A DNA stretch of 64,000 bases from Achromobacter deleyi (GTDB taxonomy: Bacteria; Pseudomonadota; Gammaproteobacteria; Burkholderiales; Burkholderiaceae_B): assembly GCF_016127315.1 (NCBI RefSeq), contig NZ_CP065997.1, positions 5,766,001 through 5,830,000 on the forward strand, read 5' to 3'. The translations under genes and the position numbers were made by a program. Positions 24,012-34,229 of the stretch are shown here, piece by piece; position 1 is the stretch's first letter; every line of letters starts with the position of its first letter. The notes under the pieces were generated by a model that saw nothing but the letters and a program-made list of their open reading frames with translations, did not search any database and had not been told where the DNA came from.

Positions 24012-25490
24012 TCAGCCGCGCGCCTGTCCGCCCGCGGGCGCGGCGCCCTTGTCGGCGCCAGGCGCCACGGGCGCCGGCGCCGACGGCAACCAGCCGCCGC
24101 CGAGCGCCTTGAACAGCGTCGCCAATGCGGCCTGGCGCTGCGTCGCCACCTCGATGTAGGACAGCTGGTCGGCATAGGCGCGGCGCTGCGCATCCAGGTA
24201 ACGCAGGTGGCTGTCGACACCGCCGCGATAGCGCGCTTCCGACAGCTGCATGGCCTGCGCGCTGGAACGCGTCAGCGCCAGCCGCGAGGCTTCCTCGCGC
24301 CGCAGCGTGTCGGTGGCGGCGAGCGCGTCCGAGACCTCGCGGAACGCCGACTGCACCGTCTTTTCGTACTGCGCCACGGCGATGTCCTTGCGGGCGTTGG
24401 CCAGGTCCAGGTTGGCGGTATTGCGGCCGCCGGCGAAGATCGGCAGCGTGATCTGCGGGGCGAACGACCAGGCGCGCTGGCCCGAGTCGAACAGGTTCGA
24501 CAGTTCCGCGCTGGACGAGCCAAACATGCCGGTCAGCGAAATGCTCGGAAAGAACGCCGCCCGCGCCGCGCCGATGCTGGCGTTGCGCGACCGCAGTTGA
24601 TGCTCCGCGGCCACGATGTCGGGCCGCCTTTCCAGCAGTTCGGACGGCGCGCCCGCCGCGATCTCCTGCACCAGCATCGGCCCCTCGGCCAGGCCCTTGG
24701 GCAGGAACGGCCCCAGGTCGCCCACGCCCACCAGCAGCGCCAGCGCATTGCCGGCCTGGCGCGCTTCGCGGTCGATGCGCTCCAGGTCGGCCCGCGCCTG
24801 CTCGGCCAGGCCCAGCGCTTCCTGGTAGTCGAGCGCCGTGGCCGAGCCGGCCTGGCGCCGCTTGGCGGTCAGGTCGAGCGAGGCCTCGCGGCTCTCGAGC
24901 GTCTGGCGCGTGACCTGCAGCCGGCGCAGCGCGCTGTCGCGCGCCAGGTAGGCCTGGATCACTTCGGCCACCAGGCTGATCTGGGCGCCGCGGGCCGTGG
25001 CCTCGGTGGCCAGGTATTCCTGCAACGCGGCGTCCGACAGGCTGCGCACCCGGCCGAACAGGTCGATCTCGAACGAGGTCAGCCCCAGGCCGGCCTGGTA
25101 GTTGCTCTGCACGCCGGCGCTGCCGCTGCTGTTGAGGTCGCCCGGCACCCGCTGGCGCGTGCCGCTGCCCTGCGCATTGATGCCCGGCAGGCGGTCGGCG
25201 CGCTGCACCCGGTACTGGGCCCGCGCCGCCTCGATGTTCAAGAGCGCCTGGCGCAGGTCGCGGTTGTTGTCCAGCGCCAGCGTCACCAGCCGGCGCAGGC
25301 CATCGTCGGTGACGAACGACTGCCAGTCCAGCGTCGCGGCGGCCGAGGCCGGGCCGTCCGCCGAGGACGGGTTCCAGGTCGAAGGCACGGGCGCCTCGGG
25401 CCGCTGGTAGGTGGGCGCCATCGAGCAACCAGCCAGCGCGGCGGCCAGGATCGCGGCGGCGAGCCGCGAGCTGATAAAAGTCAGGTTCAT
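24012..25490 (-). CDS. RND efflux outer-membrane lipoprotein (NodT/OprM family)
   Basis: 492 residues. Signal sequence with lipobox LAALAGC-like end (Cys22), so lipid-anchored. Long helical repeats follow, typical of TolC/OprM channels, with a Gly-rich tail. It forms the exit duct of the RND pump. ATG 25490 lies five bases after the pump gene stop, so it is the last gene of a three-gene operon (adaptor, pump, channel). Confidence 0.92.
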   Translation of the reverse strand: MNLTFISSRLAAAILAAALAGCSMAPTYQRPEAPVPSTWNPSSADGPASAAATLDWQSFVTDDGLRRLVTLALDNNRDLRQALLNIEAARAQYRVQRADRLPGINAQGSGTRQRVPGDLNSSGSAGVQSNYQAGLGLTSFEIDLFGRVRSLSDAALQEYLATEATARGAQISLVAEVIQAYLARDSALRRLQVTRQTLESREASLDLTAKRRQAGSATALDYQEALGLAEQARADLERIDREARQAGNALALLVGVGDLGPFLPKGLAEGPMLVQEIAAGAPSELLERRPDIVAAEHQLRSRNASIGAARAAFFPSISLTGMFGSSSAELSNLFDSGQRAWSFAPQITLPIFAGGRNTANLDLANARKDIAVAQYEKTVQSAFREVSDALAATDTLRREEASRLALTRSSAQAMQLSEARYRGGVDSHLRYLDAQRRAYADQLSYIEVATQRQAALATLFKALGGGWLPSAPAPVAPGADKGAAPAGGQARG

Positions 25491-25495
25491 CACTC

Positions 25496-28400
25496 TCACT
25501 CCTGCGATGCGGTGGCGGCGGCCGGCGCCGGCGTTGCCGCCTTCCGGGCCTTGATCCGCGACAACACCCACACGAAAAACACCGGCACGAAGATCACCCC
25601 GAGCAAGGTGGCGCTCAGCATGCCGCCGATCACGCCCACGCCGAGGGCGCGCTGGCTGGCGCCGCCCGCGCCGCTGGCCAGCGCCAGCGGCACCACGCCC
25701 AGGATGAAGGCCAGCGACGTCATCACGATCGGCCGGAAACGCAGCTTGGACGCCTCGACCGCGGCGTCGACCAGCGAATGGCCCTGCTCGCGCAGGCTCT
25801 TGGCGAACTCCACGATCAGGATGGCGTTCTTGGCGGCCAGGCCGATGATGGTGATCAGGCCGACCTTGAAGTACACGTCGTTGGGCATGCCCAGCACCGT
25901 CACCGCCAGCACCGAGCCGAGCGCGCCGATCGGCACGATCAGCATCACGGACGCGGGAATGGCCCAGCTTTCATACAGCGCCACCATCAGCAGGAACACC
26001 ACCAGGAACGCCAGGGCGAACAGCATCGGGGCCTGGGAGCCGGCGAACTTTTCCTGCAGCGACAGGCCGGTCCACTGGTAGCCGATGCCGGCCGGCAGCT
26101 CGGACGCGATGCGTTCGATTTCGGCCATCGCCTCGCCGGTGCTGTGGCCCGGCCGCGCATCGCCGGCGATCTTGAAGGCCGGGTAGCCGTTGTAGCGCGA
26201 GATCTGCACCGGGCCGGTCTCCCAACGGGTTTCGACGAAAGCGGCCAGCGGCACCATGCCGCCCGACTTGTTGGGCACGTTCAGCTTGAGCACGCTTTCG
26301 GGCGTCATGCGGTCGCGCACATCGGCCTGCACCACCACGCGCTGCAGGCGGCCGGCGTTGGCGAAGTCGTTCACCGTGGCCGAGCCATAGGCCGACGAGA
26401 TCGCGGTATTGATCACGTCGAAGCCCACGCCCAGCGCCTCGGCCTTCTGCCGGTCGATATCCAGCCGCAGTTGCGGCGCGTCGGCCAGGCCTTCCATCAT
26501 GGCGTAGGCGATCACCGGCGAACTGTTGGCCTTGGCCAGCAGCTCGTCGCGCGCCGCGGTCAGCGCCGCGCGCCCCACGCCGCCACGGTCCTGCAACCGC
26601 AGCGCGAAACCGCCCGAGTTGCCCAGGCCCTCGATGGGCGGCGGGTTGACGGCCATGACCGTGCCGTCATCGATCACCGCGAAGCGGCCGTTGACGCTGT
26701 CGGCCACGTCATTGGCCGACTGGCCCTTGCCGCGCGCCGACCAGTCCTTCAGGGTCGGGAAGGCGATGCCGGCATTCTGGCCGGTGCCGGAGAAGCTGAA
26801 GCCCATCACGGTGAAGGCATCGCCCATGGCGTCCAGCGACATCAGGTGCTGCTCGACGTCCGCCACCACCTTGTCGGTGCGCAGATGCGTGGCGCCCGGC
26901 GGCAGTTGCATGTCGACGATGACGTAGCCCTGGTCTTCCGGCGGCACGAACGATTCCGGCAGGCGCGTGTACAGCACGCCCAGCATCGCCACGATGGCCG
27001 CGTAGATCACCATGTAGCGCCCGGTGCGGCGCACCAGCCGCGAGTTCAGCGATTCGAAGCGGCTGGTCAGGCGCGTGAAGAAGCGGTTGAAGGCGCCGAA
27101 GAAGCCGCGCTTTTCCTCGTGGTGGCCCTTCGGAATGGGCTTGAGGAAGGTGGCGCACAGGGCCGGCGTGAAAGTCAGCGCCAGGAAGCCCGAGAACAGG
27201 ATCGACACCGCCAGCGACAGCGAGAACTGGCGGTAGATCACGCCCACCGAGCCGCTCATGAAGGCCAGCGGCAGGAACACGGCCGCCAGCACCATGGTGA
27301 TGCCGATGATGGCGCCCGACACCTGGCCCATGGCCTTGATGGTGGCGTCGCGCGGCGACAGCCCTTCCTCGGCCATGATGCGCTCGACGTTCTCGACCAC
27401 CACGATGGCGTCGTCCACCAGGATGCCGATGGCCAGCACCATGCCGAACATGGTCATCATGTTGACCGAGAAGCCCAGCACCGACATCACCGCGAACGTG
27501 CCCAGCAGGCACACCGGCACCACGATCGCCGGGATCAGCGTGTAGCGCACGTTCTGCAGGAACAGGAACATCACCAGGAACACCAGCACCATAGCCTCGA
27601 TCAGCGTGTGCACCACCTTCTCGATGGCCACGCTGACGAAGCGCGAGGTGTCGAACGGCACCGAATAGGCGACGTCCTCGGGGAACGAGGTGGACAGTTC
27701 CTGCAGGCGTTCCTTGACGGCCTTGACCGTGTTGATGGCGTTGGCGCCCGGCGCCAGCTGCACCGCCGCGCCCACGGCCTTGCGGCCGTTCAGGCGGGTC
27801 TCGAAGTCGTAGCTCTGGCGCCCGACTTCCATGCGCGCCACGTCGGCGAGCCGCACCGACGAACCGTCGGCGTTGGCGCGCAGCACGATGCGGCCGAATT
27901 CCTCGGGCGTGTCGAGCGTACCCTTGACGGCCAGCGTGGCGGTCAATTCCTGCTCGGGCGAGCCGGGCCGGCTGCCGAAACTGCCGGCCGGCACCTGCAC
28001 GTTCTGCGCGGCGATGGCGGCGTTGACATCGGCCACCGACAGGCCCACGCCCAGCAGCTTCTGCGGGTCGATCCAGACGCGCATGGCGGCTTCGGCGCCG
28101 AAGAACTGCACCTTGCCCACGCCGTCGATGCGGCGGATCTCATTGTTGACGTGGCGCGCGGCGTAGTCGGACAGGCCGACCACGTCCTTGCCGCTGTCGT
28201 CGCCCTTGTAGGTCAGGGCGTAGATCATCAGGAAGTTGGCGCTGGCCTGCTCGACCTGCAGGCCCTGCTGCGTCACGGCCGTGGGCAGGCGCGCCTCGGC
28301 CTTCTTGATGCGGTTCTGCACGTCCACCTGCGCCAGCGCCGGATCGGTGCCGGGCTCGAAGGTGACTGTGATCTCGGCGCTGCCGCTGGAGCTGCTGGAC

Positions 28401-28639
28401 GACTCGTAGTACAGCAAGTGCTTGGCGCCGTTCAGCTCCTCCTCGATGACGCTGGTGACCGAGTCGACCAGCGTGCTGGCGGACGCGCCGGGATAGACCG
28501 CGTTGATGGTCACCTGGGGCGGCGCCACCACCGGAAACTGCGCCACCGGCAGCGACGGGATCGCCAGCAGGCCGGCGAGCGAGATGAAGAGAGCCACCAC
28601 CCACGCGAATTTGGGGCGGTCGATGAAAAACCTGGACAT
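25496..28639 (-). CDS. RND multidrug efflux pump, HAE1 family (AcrB/MexB-like)
   Basis: 1047 residues, the usual length. It starts MSRFFIDRPKFAWVVALF and has 12 membrane helices and two large periplasmic domains. The proton-relay Asp pair is in TM4 (GILVDDAIVVVENVERI) and the relay Lys in AAKNAILIVEFAKSL. It extrudes drugs and other hydrophobic compounds from periplasm and membrane using proton motive force. Operon with adaptor (upstream) and OMF (downstream), next to a divergent TetR gene. Confidence 0.95.
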   Translation of the reverse strand: MSRFFIDRPKFAWVVALFISLAGLLAIPSLPVAQFPVVAPPQVTINAVYPGASASTLVDSVTSVIEEELNGAKHLLYYESSSSSSGSAEITVTFEPGTDPALAQVDVQNRIKKAEARLPTAVTQQGLQVEQASANFLMIYALTYKGDDSGKDVVGLSDYAARHVNNEIRRIDGVGKVQFFGAEAAMRVWIDPQKLLGVGLSVADVNAAIAAQNVQVPAGSFGSRPGSPEQELTATLAVKGTLDTPEEFGRIVLRANADGSSVRLADVARMEVGRQSYDFETRLNGRKAVGAAVQLAPGANAINTVKAVKERLQELSTSFPEDVAYSVPFDTSRFVSVAIEKVVHTLIEAMVLVFLVMFLFLQNVRYTLIPAIVVPVCLLGTFAVMSVLGFSVNMMTMFGMVLAIGILVDDAIVVVENVERIMAEEGLSPRDATIKAMGQVSGAIIGITMVLAAVFLPLAFMSGSVGVIYRQFSLSLAVSILFSGFLALTFTPALCATFLKPIPKGHHEEKRGFFGAFNRFFTRLTSRFESLNSRLVRRTGRYMVIYAAIVAMLGVLYTRLPESFVPPEDQGYVIVDMQLPPGATHLRTDKVVADVEQHLMSLDAMGDAFTVMGFSFSGTGQNAGIAFPTLKDWSARGKGQSANDVADSVNGRFAVIDDGTVMAVNPPPIEGLGNSGGFALRLQDRGGVGRAALTAARDELLAKANSSPVIAYAMMEGLADAPQLRLDIDRQKAEALGVGFDVINTAISSAYGSATVNDFANAGRLQRVVVQADVRDRMTPESVLKLNVPNKSGGMVPLAAFVETRWETGPVQISRYNGYPAFKIAGDARPGHSTGEAMAEIERIASELPAGIGYQWTGLSLQEKFAGSQAPMLFALAFLVVFLLMVALYESWAIPASVMLIVPIGALGSVLAVTVLGMPNDVYFKVGLITIIGLAAKNAILIVEFAKSLREQGHSLVDAAVEASKLRFRPIVMTSLAFILGVVPLALASGAGGASQRALGVGVIGGMLSATLLGVIFVPVFFVWVLSRIKARKAATPAPAAATASQE

Positions 28640-28731
28640 GATCTATCCTCGGAAGGATGGGCGGCGCAGGGCGACCGGCCGCCGCGACGGCCGGCCCCGC
28701 GGGCAAGAAGAAGGAAGGGTCGGCATGGCCG

Positions 28732-29913
28732 TCACTGCCGCGACACGGCGTCCGGCGCGGCCGCGACCTTGTCGGCCGGCGGCGGCGCCGTCACGCTGAC
28801 CTTCTGGCCGGGCACGGCGGCGTTCACGCCGCCGACGATCACCCGGTCGCCCGCCGCCAGGCCTTCGACGATGTGCCAGTCGGCGCCACGCATGGTGCCG
28901 GTGCGCACCGCGCGCGTCTCGACCACGTCGTCCTGGCCCACCAGCAACACTTGCGGCTTGCCGTCGGTGCTGCGCACCACGGCGCGCTGCGGCACCAGGA
29001 TGGCGTCCGGGTCCACGCCCTGGCGGGTCTGCACCCGCACGTACATGCCCGGCAGCAGCAGCACGTCCGGATTGGCGAACTCGCCGCGCAGCGACACCTG
29101 GCCGGTGCCGCGGTCCACCGCGATGTCGGAGAACAGCAGGCGGCCGCTGCGAGTGCGGTCGGTGCCGTCGATGCTGATGGAGATGGCGGCGCCCTCTTCC
29201 TGGCCCAGCTCGCCGGTCTGCATCGCGGTGCGCATGCGCAGCATGTCGGCCACCGGCTGGGTGAAGTCGACGTAGATGGGGTCGAGCTGCTGGATCTTGG
29301 CCATCACGGTGGCCTCGTTCTGGCCCACCAGCGCGCCTTCGGTGACCTGGGCGCGGCCGATGCGGCCGGAGATCGGCGCCTTGACGGTGGCGTAGTCCAG
29401 GTTCAGGCGCGCGGTCTCGACGTCGGCCTGCGCCGAGCGGCGCGCGGCCTGGGCGCTCTTGAGCGCCGCGGTGGCGGTGTCGAAGTCCTGCTGGCTGACG
29501 GCCTCGATCTTGACCAGCGGGGTGTAGCGCCGCACCACCGCCTGGGCGTCCGACAGCGCCGCGTCGGCCTTGGCCAGGTCGCCCTCGGCGCGCGACAGGG
29601 CCGCCTTGAACGGCGCCGGGTCGATGCGGAACAGCACGTCGCCGGCCTTGACGTCGGCGCCTTCCTCGAACTCGCGGCTGAGCACGATGCCGGCGACGCG
29701 GGCGCGGACCTCGGCCACGCGCACCGGCTCGACCCGGCCCGGCAGCGTGCTGGCCAGCGCATAGCGCTGCGGCTGCACCGCCAGCACCTGCACGGGGCGG
29801 GGTTCCGCGGCGGCGGTCGGGGCGTTGTCGCCTCCGCAACCGGCCAGTCCGGCCGACAGACTGGCGGCCAACACCGCCATGACAGGCCAACGCCAGGGTT
29901 GATGCTTGATCAC
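28732..29913 (-). CDS. RND periplasmic adaptor (membrane fusion) lipoprotein
   Basis: 393 residues. Signal sequence with lipobox ending LAGC (Cys26), so anchored to the inner membrane. Lipoyl-like halves flank a helical hairpin (VARVAGIV-type start, QQDFDTATAALKSAQ hairpin, LDYATVKAPISGRIGRAQV), then beta-barrel and membrane-proximal domains. It bridges the RND pump and the outer-membrane channel. First gene of the operon; its control region is shared with the TetR gene. Confidence 0.94.
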   Translation of the reverse strand: MIKHQPWRWPVMAVLAASLSAGLAGCGGDNAPTAAAEPRPVQVLAVQPQRYALASTLPGRVEPVRVAEVRARVAGIVLSREFEEGADVKAGDVLFRIDPAPFKAALSRAEGDLAKADAALSDAQAVVRRYTPLVKIEAVSQQDFDTATAALKSAQAARRSAQADVETARLNLDYATVKAPISGRIGRAQVTEGALVGQNEATVMAKIQQLDPIYVDFTQPVADMLRMRTAMQTGELGQEEGAAISISIDGTDRTRSGRLLFSDIAVDRGTGQVSLRGEFANPDVLLLPGMYVRVQTRQGVDPDAILVPQRAVVRSTDGKPQVLLVGQDDVVETRAVRTGTMRGADWHIVEGLAAGDRVIVGGVNAAVPGQKVSVTAPPPADKVAAAPDAVSRQ

Positions 29914-29980
29914 TTCGATACCTCCCGCCCATGGCGTCTTGAACTCAACAAGAGTCGAATGGTATCTTGAAGGTCAATTT

Positions 29981-30048
29981 GAATCAATAATGATTCATTT
30001 AATTCCGTTAAGGTTCTTATTGCGACTTCACAAGATTTAACTTGTCAA
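29981..30048. promoter_or_regulatory. AT-rich divergent control region with two palindromes (candidate TetR operators)
   Basis: GAATCA-ATAA-TGATTC (29981-29996) and ACAAG-ATTTAA-CTTGT (30030-30045) are perfect 16-base palindromes in an AT-rich segment unlike the surrounding GC-rich DNA. A perfect -35 TTGACA reading toward the pump operon (30048-30043) overlaps the second palindrome. A TetR-type repressor encoded next door could bind either or both. Confidence 0.6.
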
Positions 30049-30130
30049 TTTGGCGAAGATTTGCGCAATTTGAACCCGACATGATCCAATAGCTGTTCCA
30101 TCAACGGCACAATGAGGAAAAGGAGACACG

Positions 30131-30727
30131 ATGTCCGAGGATGCGGGCCACGAACGCCTGCTGATCGCGCTGGCCCAGGCCATGGTCGACCAGCCGCGCG
30201 CCACCCTGCAGGAACTGGCCAAGGCCGTGGGCGTGAGCAAGGCCACGCTGTACCGCTTCTGTCAGACGCGCGACCAGCTGGTGACGCGCCTGATGACGCA
30301 CAGCGCGCAGGTCATGAAGCAGACCCTGGCTGATTCGCGGCTGGACGCCGCCCCGACCCGCGAGGCGCTGCGCAACTTGATCGAGCAGCACCTGGCCCAC
30401 AAGGAACTGACCGTCTTCCTCATGTACAACTGGAAGCCGGACATGGAGATGCAGCCGGACATCATGCAGAGCTGGTCCGGCTACCAGGAAACGCTGGATG
30501 CGTTCTTCCTGCGCGGCCAGCGCGAAGGCGTGTTCCGCGTCGACATCACCGCCGCCGCCCTGACCGAACTGCTGATCACGGTCATCACCAGCATGGTCGA
30601 CGCCGAGCGGCGCGGCCGCATCGCCCGGCTCGGCATCGCCACCGTGGCCGAGCAGATGCTGTTGCACGGCATCAGCGCCGAGCCCGCCGCCCTGCCCCCT
30701 CAGGCCGTCGCCACCGGGCGGCCGTAG
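30131..30727 (+). CDS. TetR-family regulator of the adjacent RND efflux operon
   Basis: 198 residues. N-terminal helix-turn-helix (about 25-55: TLQELAKAVGVSKATLYRFC) and a mainly helical ligand domain. It is divergent from the RND operon with 217 bases between starts, as in many pump-repressor pairs. It probably represses the pump operon and itself. Its last 28 bases overlap the 3' end of the convergent aldo/keto reductase gene. Confidence 0.88.
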   Translation: MSEDAGHERLLIALAQAMVDQPRATLQELAKAVGVSKATLYRFCQTRDQLVTRLMTHSAQVMKQTLADSRLDAAPTREALRNLIEQHLAHKELTVFLMYNWKPDMEMQPDIMQSWSGYQETLDAFFLRGQREGVFRVDITAAALTELLITVITSMVDAERRGRIARLGIATVAEQMLLHGISAEPAALPPQAVATGRP

Positions 30728-31710
30728 AACGGATAGTTGGGATCGTTGTAGCCGTGGGTCGAGGCATGGCCGGGCGTGACCCAGCCGTCCACGATGGCTT
30801 CGTCCTCGGGCGTGATGGTGACATCCAGCGCGGCGTAGTAATCGTCCATCTGCGCCAGCGTGCGCGGACCGGCGATGACGCTGGTGACCACCGGATTGGC
30901 CAGCACCCAGGCGGTGGCGAAGTGGCCCGGTTGCACGCCGCGGGCCGCGCTGTGCTCGACCAGGCGCTGCGCGATCTGCAGCGACTCTTCACGGAACTCG
31001 GTGGCCAGGATGCGGCGGTCGCCACGCCCGGCGCGGGTATCCGCCGCCGGCGCCTGGCCCGGCAGGTACTTGCCGGTGAGCACGCCGCGCGCGATCGGGC
31101 TGTACGGCACCACGCCCAGGCCGTAGTGCTTGCAGGCCGGCAGGATCTCGACCTCGGGGCCGCGATTGAGCATGTTGTAGTACGGCTGGCACACCACCGG
31201 CTGCGGCACGCCGAGCTTTTCGCACAGGCGCAGGGTTTCGGCGATGCGCCAGCCGCGGAAATTCGACAGCCCGAAGCTGCGCAGCTTGCCGGCGCGGATC
31301 AGGTCGCCCAGCGCCCACAGCGCCTCTTCCAGGTTTTCCTCGTGGTAGTCGCGGTGCAGGTACAGGATGTCCAGGAAATCCGTGCCCAGCCGCGCCAGGC
31401 TCTGCTCGACGCCGCGGATCAGCCATTGGCGCGAATAGTGCGACTGGTTCGGGCCCTTGCCCACCACGTTGCCGATCTTGCTGGCCAGCACCCAGTCGTG
31501 GCGCTGCCCTTGCAGCAGCTTGCCCACCACTTCCTCGGACCGGCCGTCGTTGTAGACGTCGGCGGTGTCGATGAAATTCAGGCCGTGGTCGCGCGCCGAC
31601 GCGACGATGCGCGCGGCTTCGTCGTCCGGCGTCTGTTCGCCGAACATCATGGTGCCCAGGCACAGGGGCGAGACGCGCAGGTTGCTTGATCCGAGACGGC
31701 GGTAATTCAT
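30700..31710 (-). CDS. Aldo/keto reductase
   Basis: 336 residues. The catalytic tetrad is visible: Asp48, Tyr53 ([11 protein letters not shown]), Lys78 (VLASKIG) and His119 (ILYLHRDY). It reduces carbonyl compounds with NADPH in the cytosol. The start ATG 31710 is the first Met of a typical [17 protein letters not shown]-terminus. It overlaps the TetR gene end-to-end by 28 bases. Physiological substrate unknown. Confidence 0.93.
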   Translation of the reverse strand: MNYRRLGSSNLRVSPLCLGTMMFGEQTPDDEAARIVASARDHGLNFIDTADVYNDGRSEEVVGKLLQGQRHDWVLASKIGNVVGKGPNQSHYSRQWLIRGVEQSLARLGTDFLDILYLHRDYHEENLEEALWALGDLIRAGKLRSFGLSNFRGWRIAETLRLCEKLGVPQPVVCQPYYNMLNRGPEVEILPACKHYGLGVVPYSPIARGVLTGKYLPGQAPAADTRAGRGDRRILATEFREESLQIAQRLVEHSAARGVQPGHFATAWVLANPVVTSVIAGPRTLAQMDDYYAALDVTITPEDEAIVDGWVTPGHASTHGYNDPNYPFYGRPVATA

Positions 31711-31904
31711 GGCGGGAGTCCTTGGTCGGCGTGATGCGGGTGCGCCAGCGCGCATGGCGGCGGCGTGGCGGTACAGGAAGCGGGGCGTGCCCGCCGGCGA
31801 CGCGGCGAGCAAAACATCCATGTTGCCAGAAGAATGCCGGCGCGCCGCGAAAAATCCCTGAGGCGCGCAGGGACTCCGGCGCCGCGCGCGGCAGGAAGGT
31901 CGGC

Positions 31905-32963
31905 TCAGCCGGCCGGCGCGTCCACCGCCGCCAGGATCTTGCCGAACAGCGCATCGGCATGCGCCGAATCGAGCCAGCGCACGATCACCACCAGCTTGCG
32001 CTCGGGCTCGATCCAGGTGAACGAGCTGCCCGCGCCCACGCCAAAAAAGCTCGACGCCGGCACGCTGGGAAACACCCGTCCTTCGTGATTCAGCCAGATC
32101 AGGTAGCCGTAATACGGCGCGATCGCGCACGGTTCGCGCATGGCGGCGATCCATTCGCTCGACAGCACCTGGCGGCCATCGGTGGCGCGGCCCTGGTTCA
32201 ACAGCATCTGGCCGATCAGCGCCTGGTCGCGCGCGCTGATGGACATGCCGCCGCCCCAGTGCGAACCGCCCGGCACCGACGGCATGCGCTGGCCATCGAT
32301 CTCGACCCAGGCGTTGTCGTAGCCCACCCACTGCCAGTTCTCGCTCGCGCCCAGCGGCCGCGTGACCGCTTCGCGGAACACCTCGGGCAGCGGCTTGCGG
32401 AACAGGTGCAGCAAGGCATACGACAGCTGGTTGATGCGCACGTCGTTGTATTCCCAGTACGTGCCGGGCCGCTGCAGCGGCCGCGCGTCGCCCTTCTTGC
32501 CGTCGGGCGGCACGCCAAAGGTGACGGCGCGGTAGCGGTCGGCCTGGTCGGACACGCCGAAACGCTCGCCTTCCCATTCGCTGGTCTGCTGCAGCAACTG
32601 GCGCCAGGTGATCTGCGCATTCTGGCCCTGGTCGAAGCCGATGCCCGGCACACGCTTGCCGACGGGTTCGTCGACATCGGGCAGCAGGCCGCGGTCGTGC
32701 GCCAGGCCGGCCAGGATCGCCAGATACAGCTTGGCCACGCTGAACGTCAGGTCGGCGCGCTCGGGCTCGCCCCAGGCCGCCAGCGTCTGACCGTCGCGCA
32801 CCACCACGCCCGACACCGGACCGCGATCGTGGATCGGGCCCAGCAGCCGGTTCCACGGCGGCGGATCGTTCTGGTGCACCCCGAAGACGCCGTCGACGCT
32901 GCGGTCCCAGGCGGTTTCGTGGTCGTTGGCGAACTGGATCGCCTGCTGCATGAGCGCGTTCAT
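31905..32963 (-). CDS. Serine hydrolase, class C beta-lactamase/penicillin-binding fold
   Basis: 352 residues. The nucleophile motif is Ser75-Val-Ala-Lys78 (LTFSVAKLYL), with a Tyr-x-Asn-type YND near 162 and a conserved HWGGGMSISARD near 265. No signal peptide, so an esterase or peptidase role is more likely than antibiotic resistance. ATG 32963 has AAGGGAA six bases ahead. Followed on the same strand, after 194 bases, by the aldo/keto reductase gene. Confidence 0.85.
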   Translation of the reverse strand: MNALMQQAIQFANDHETAWDRSVDGVFGVHQNDPPPWNRLLGPIHDRGPVSGVVVRDGQTLAAWGEPERADLTFSVAKLYLAILAGLAHDRGLLPDVDEPVGKRVPGIGFDQGQNAQITWRQLLQQTSEWEGERFGVSDQADRYRAVTFGVPPDGKKGDARPLQRPGTYWEYNDVRINQLSYALLHLFRKPLPEVFREAVTRPLGASENWQWVGYDNAWVEIDGQRMPSVPGGSHWGGGMSISARDQALIGQMLLNQGRATDGRQVLSSEWIAAMREPCAIAPYYGYLIWLNHEGRVFPSVPASSFFGVGAGSSFTWIEPERKLVVIVRWLDSAHADALFGKILAAVDAPAG

Positions 32964-33146
32964 TGCATTCCCTTGTCTTGTCGTTGGCCAATGGCGCTTG
33001 CGAGTATATCCATCCGCGCGCGGCCGCATGCGCCGCGGCCGCGATATCGCCAGGGGCAATAAGCATGGCGGGAATCAATCGTTGGCGCGCGCCGTCGCGG
33101 CCGGTAGAGTCCAACGCCCCGCATCCCTCGACGACATTACCGCCCC

Positions 33147-34166
33147 ATGCCTGCTTCATTCCTGTCCACGCTCCCGCGCGCCGCCGGCGCCTCTTCGCCG
33201 TCGCGCCGCCTTGCCCGCGCGCGCCTGGGCGCCGCCCTGCTGGCCCTGGCCGCCTGGAGCGGCGCCGCCCAGGCCGACGCGCGCGTCATCCGCATCGTCG
33301 TGCCGTATGGCACCGGCGCCGTGCAGGACACCATCGCCCGCGCCATCAGCGACGAACTGGGCCGGGCGCTGGACGCCTCGATCGTGGTCGAGAACCGCGC
33401 CGGCGCCGGCGGCACGGTCGGCACCGCGCAGGTGGCGCGCGCCGCCCCCGACGGCAACACGCTGGTGCTGGCCGCCGCCAGCCACCACATCGCCGGCTAC
33501 CTATACAAGAACCTGAGCTACGACCCCTACAAGGATTTCACCGGCGTCGCCTACGTGGGCAACACCGGCTACATCCTGCTGGCGTCGTCGACGCTGAAGG
33601 TCGCCAACACGGCCGAGTTCATCCAGGCCGTCAAGGCCCGGCCCGGCGCCTACGATTACGCCTCGGCCGGCAACGGCAGCGCCTCGCACCTGGGCATGGC
33701 CTCGCTGCTGGCGGCCGCCGGCGCGCAGATGCAGCACATTCCGATGAAGTCCACCGGCGACGCCGTCACCGAGCTGCTGGCGGGCCGGGTGCAGGCGGTC
33801 ACCGCCGCCACCATCGGCGTCACCGGCTACCGCAACGATCCGCGCGTGACCTTCCTGGCGTATACCGGCAAGCAGCGCTCGCGCTTCGCCCCCGATCTGC
33901 CGACCGTGGCCGAAAGCGGCCTGCCCGGCTATGCCTTCGATTCGTGGCTGGGGCTGCTGGCGCCGGCGGGCATCGCGCCGGCCGAACGCGACCGGATCAA
34001 CGCCGCCGTCAACAGCGTGCTGGCCGATCCCAAGGTGCAGGCGCGCCTGGCGGCGCTGGGCGTGGAGGCCGAAGCCAAGTCGCCGGCCCAGTTCCAGGAT
34101 CTGTTGAAAGCGGATTGGGACGCCACCGGCGGCCTGGTGACCGCGTCCGGCGCCCGCGTCGAATAA
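33147..34166 (+). CDS. Bug-family tripartite tricarboxylate transporter (TTT) substrate-binding protein
   Basis: 339 residues with an Ala-rich signal peptide (cleavage near AQADARV). Typical Bug segments: RIVVPYGTGAVQDTIARAI, VVENRAGAGGTVGTA, TDAVTELLAGRVQ-like and LPTVAESGLPGY. Bug proteins bind organic acids in the periplasm. No membrane TctA/TctB genes adjoin it, so it is an orphan of the kind that is numerous in Bordetella/Achromobacter. Divergent from the serine hydrolase gene. Confidence 0.92.
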   Translation: MPASFLSTLPRAAGASSPSRRLARARLGAALLALAAWSGAAQADARVIRIVVPYGTGAVQDTIARAISDELGRALDASIVVENRAGAGGTVGTAQVARAAPDGNTLVLAAASHHIAGYLYKNLSYDPYKDFTGVAYVGNTGYILLASSTLKVANTAEFIQAVKARPGAYDYASAGNGSASHLGMASLLAAAGAQMQHIPMKSTGDAVTELLAGRVQAVTAATIGVTGYRNDPRVTFLAYTGKQRSRFAPDLPTVAESGLPGYAFDSWLGLLAPAGIAPAERDRINAAVNSVLADPKVQARLAALGVEAEAKSPAQFQDLLKADWDATGGLVTASGARVE

Positions 34167-34229
34167 AGCGCCAAGCGCGATGTCCCTGGCGCGCCGCCCG
34201 CGGCGGCCGCCAGGCGGGGACAGGCCCGG

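Noticed and set aside
25778..29275. A 1165-codon plus-strand open frame opposite the RND pump
   Set aside because: Antisense to an unambiguous pump and adaptor; composition rich in His, Gln, Arg and no family features.
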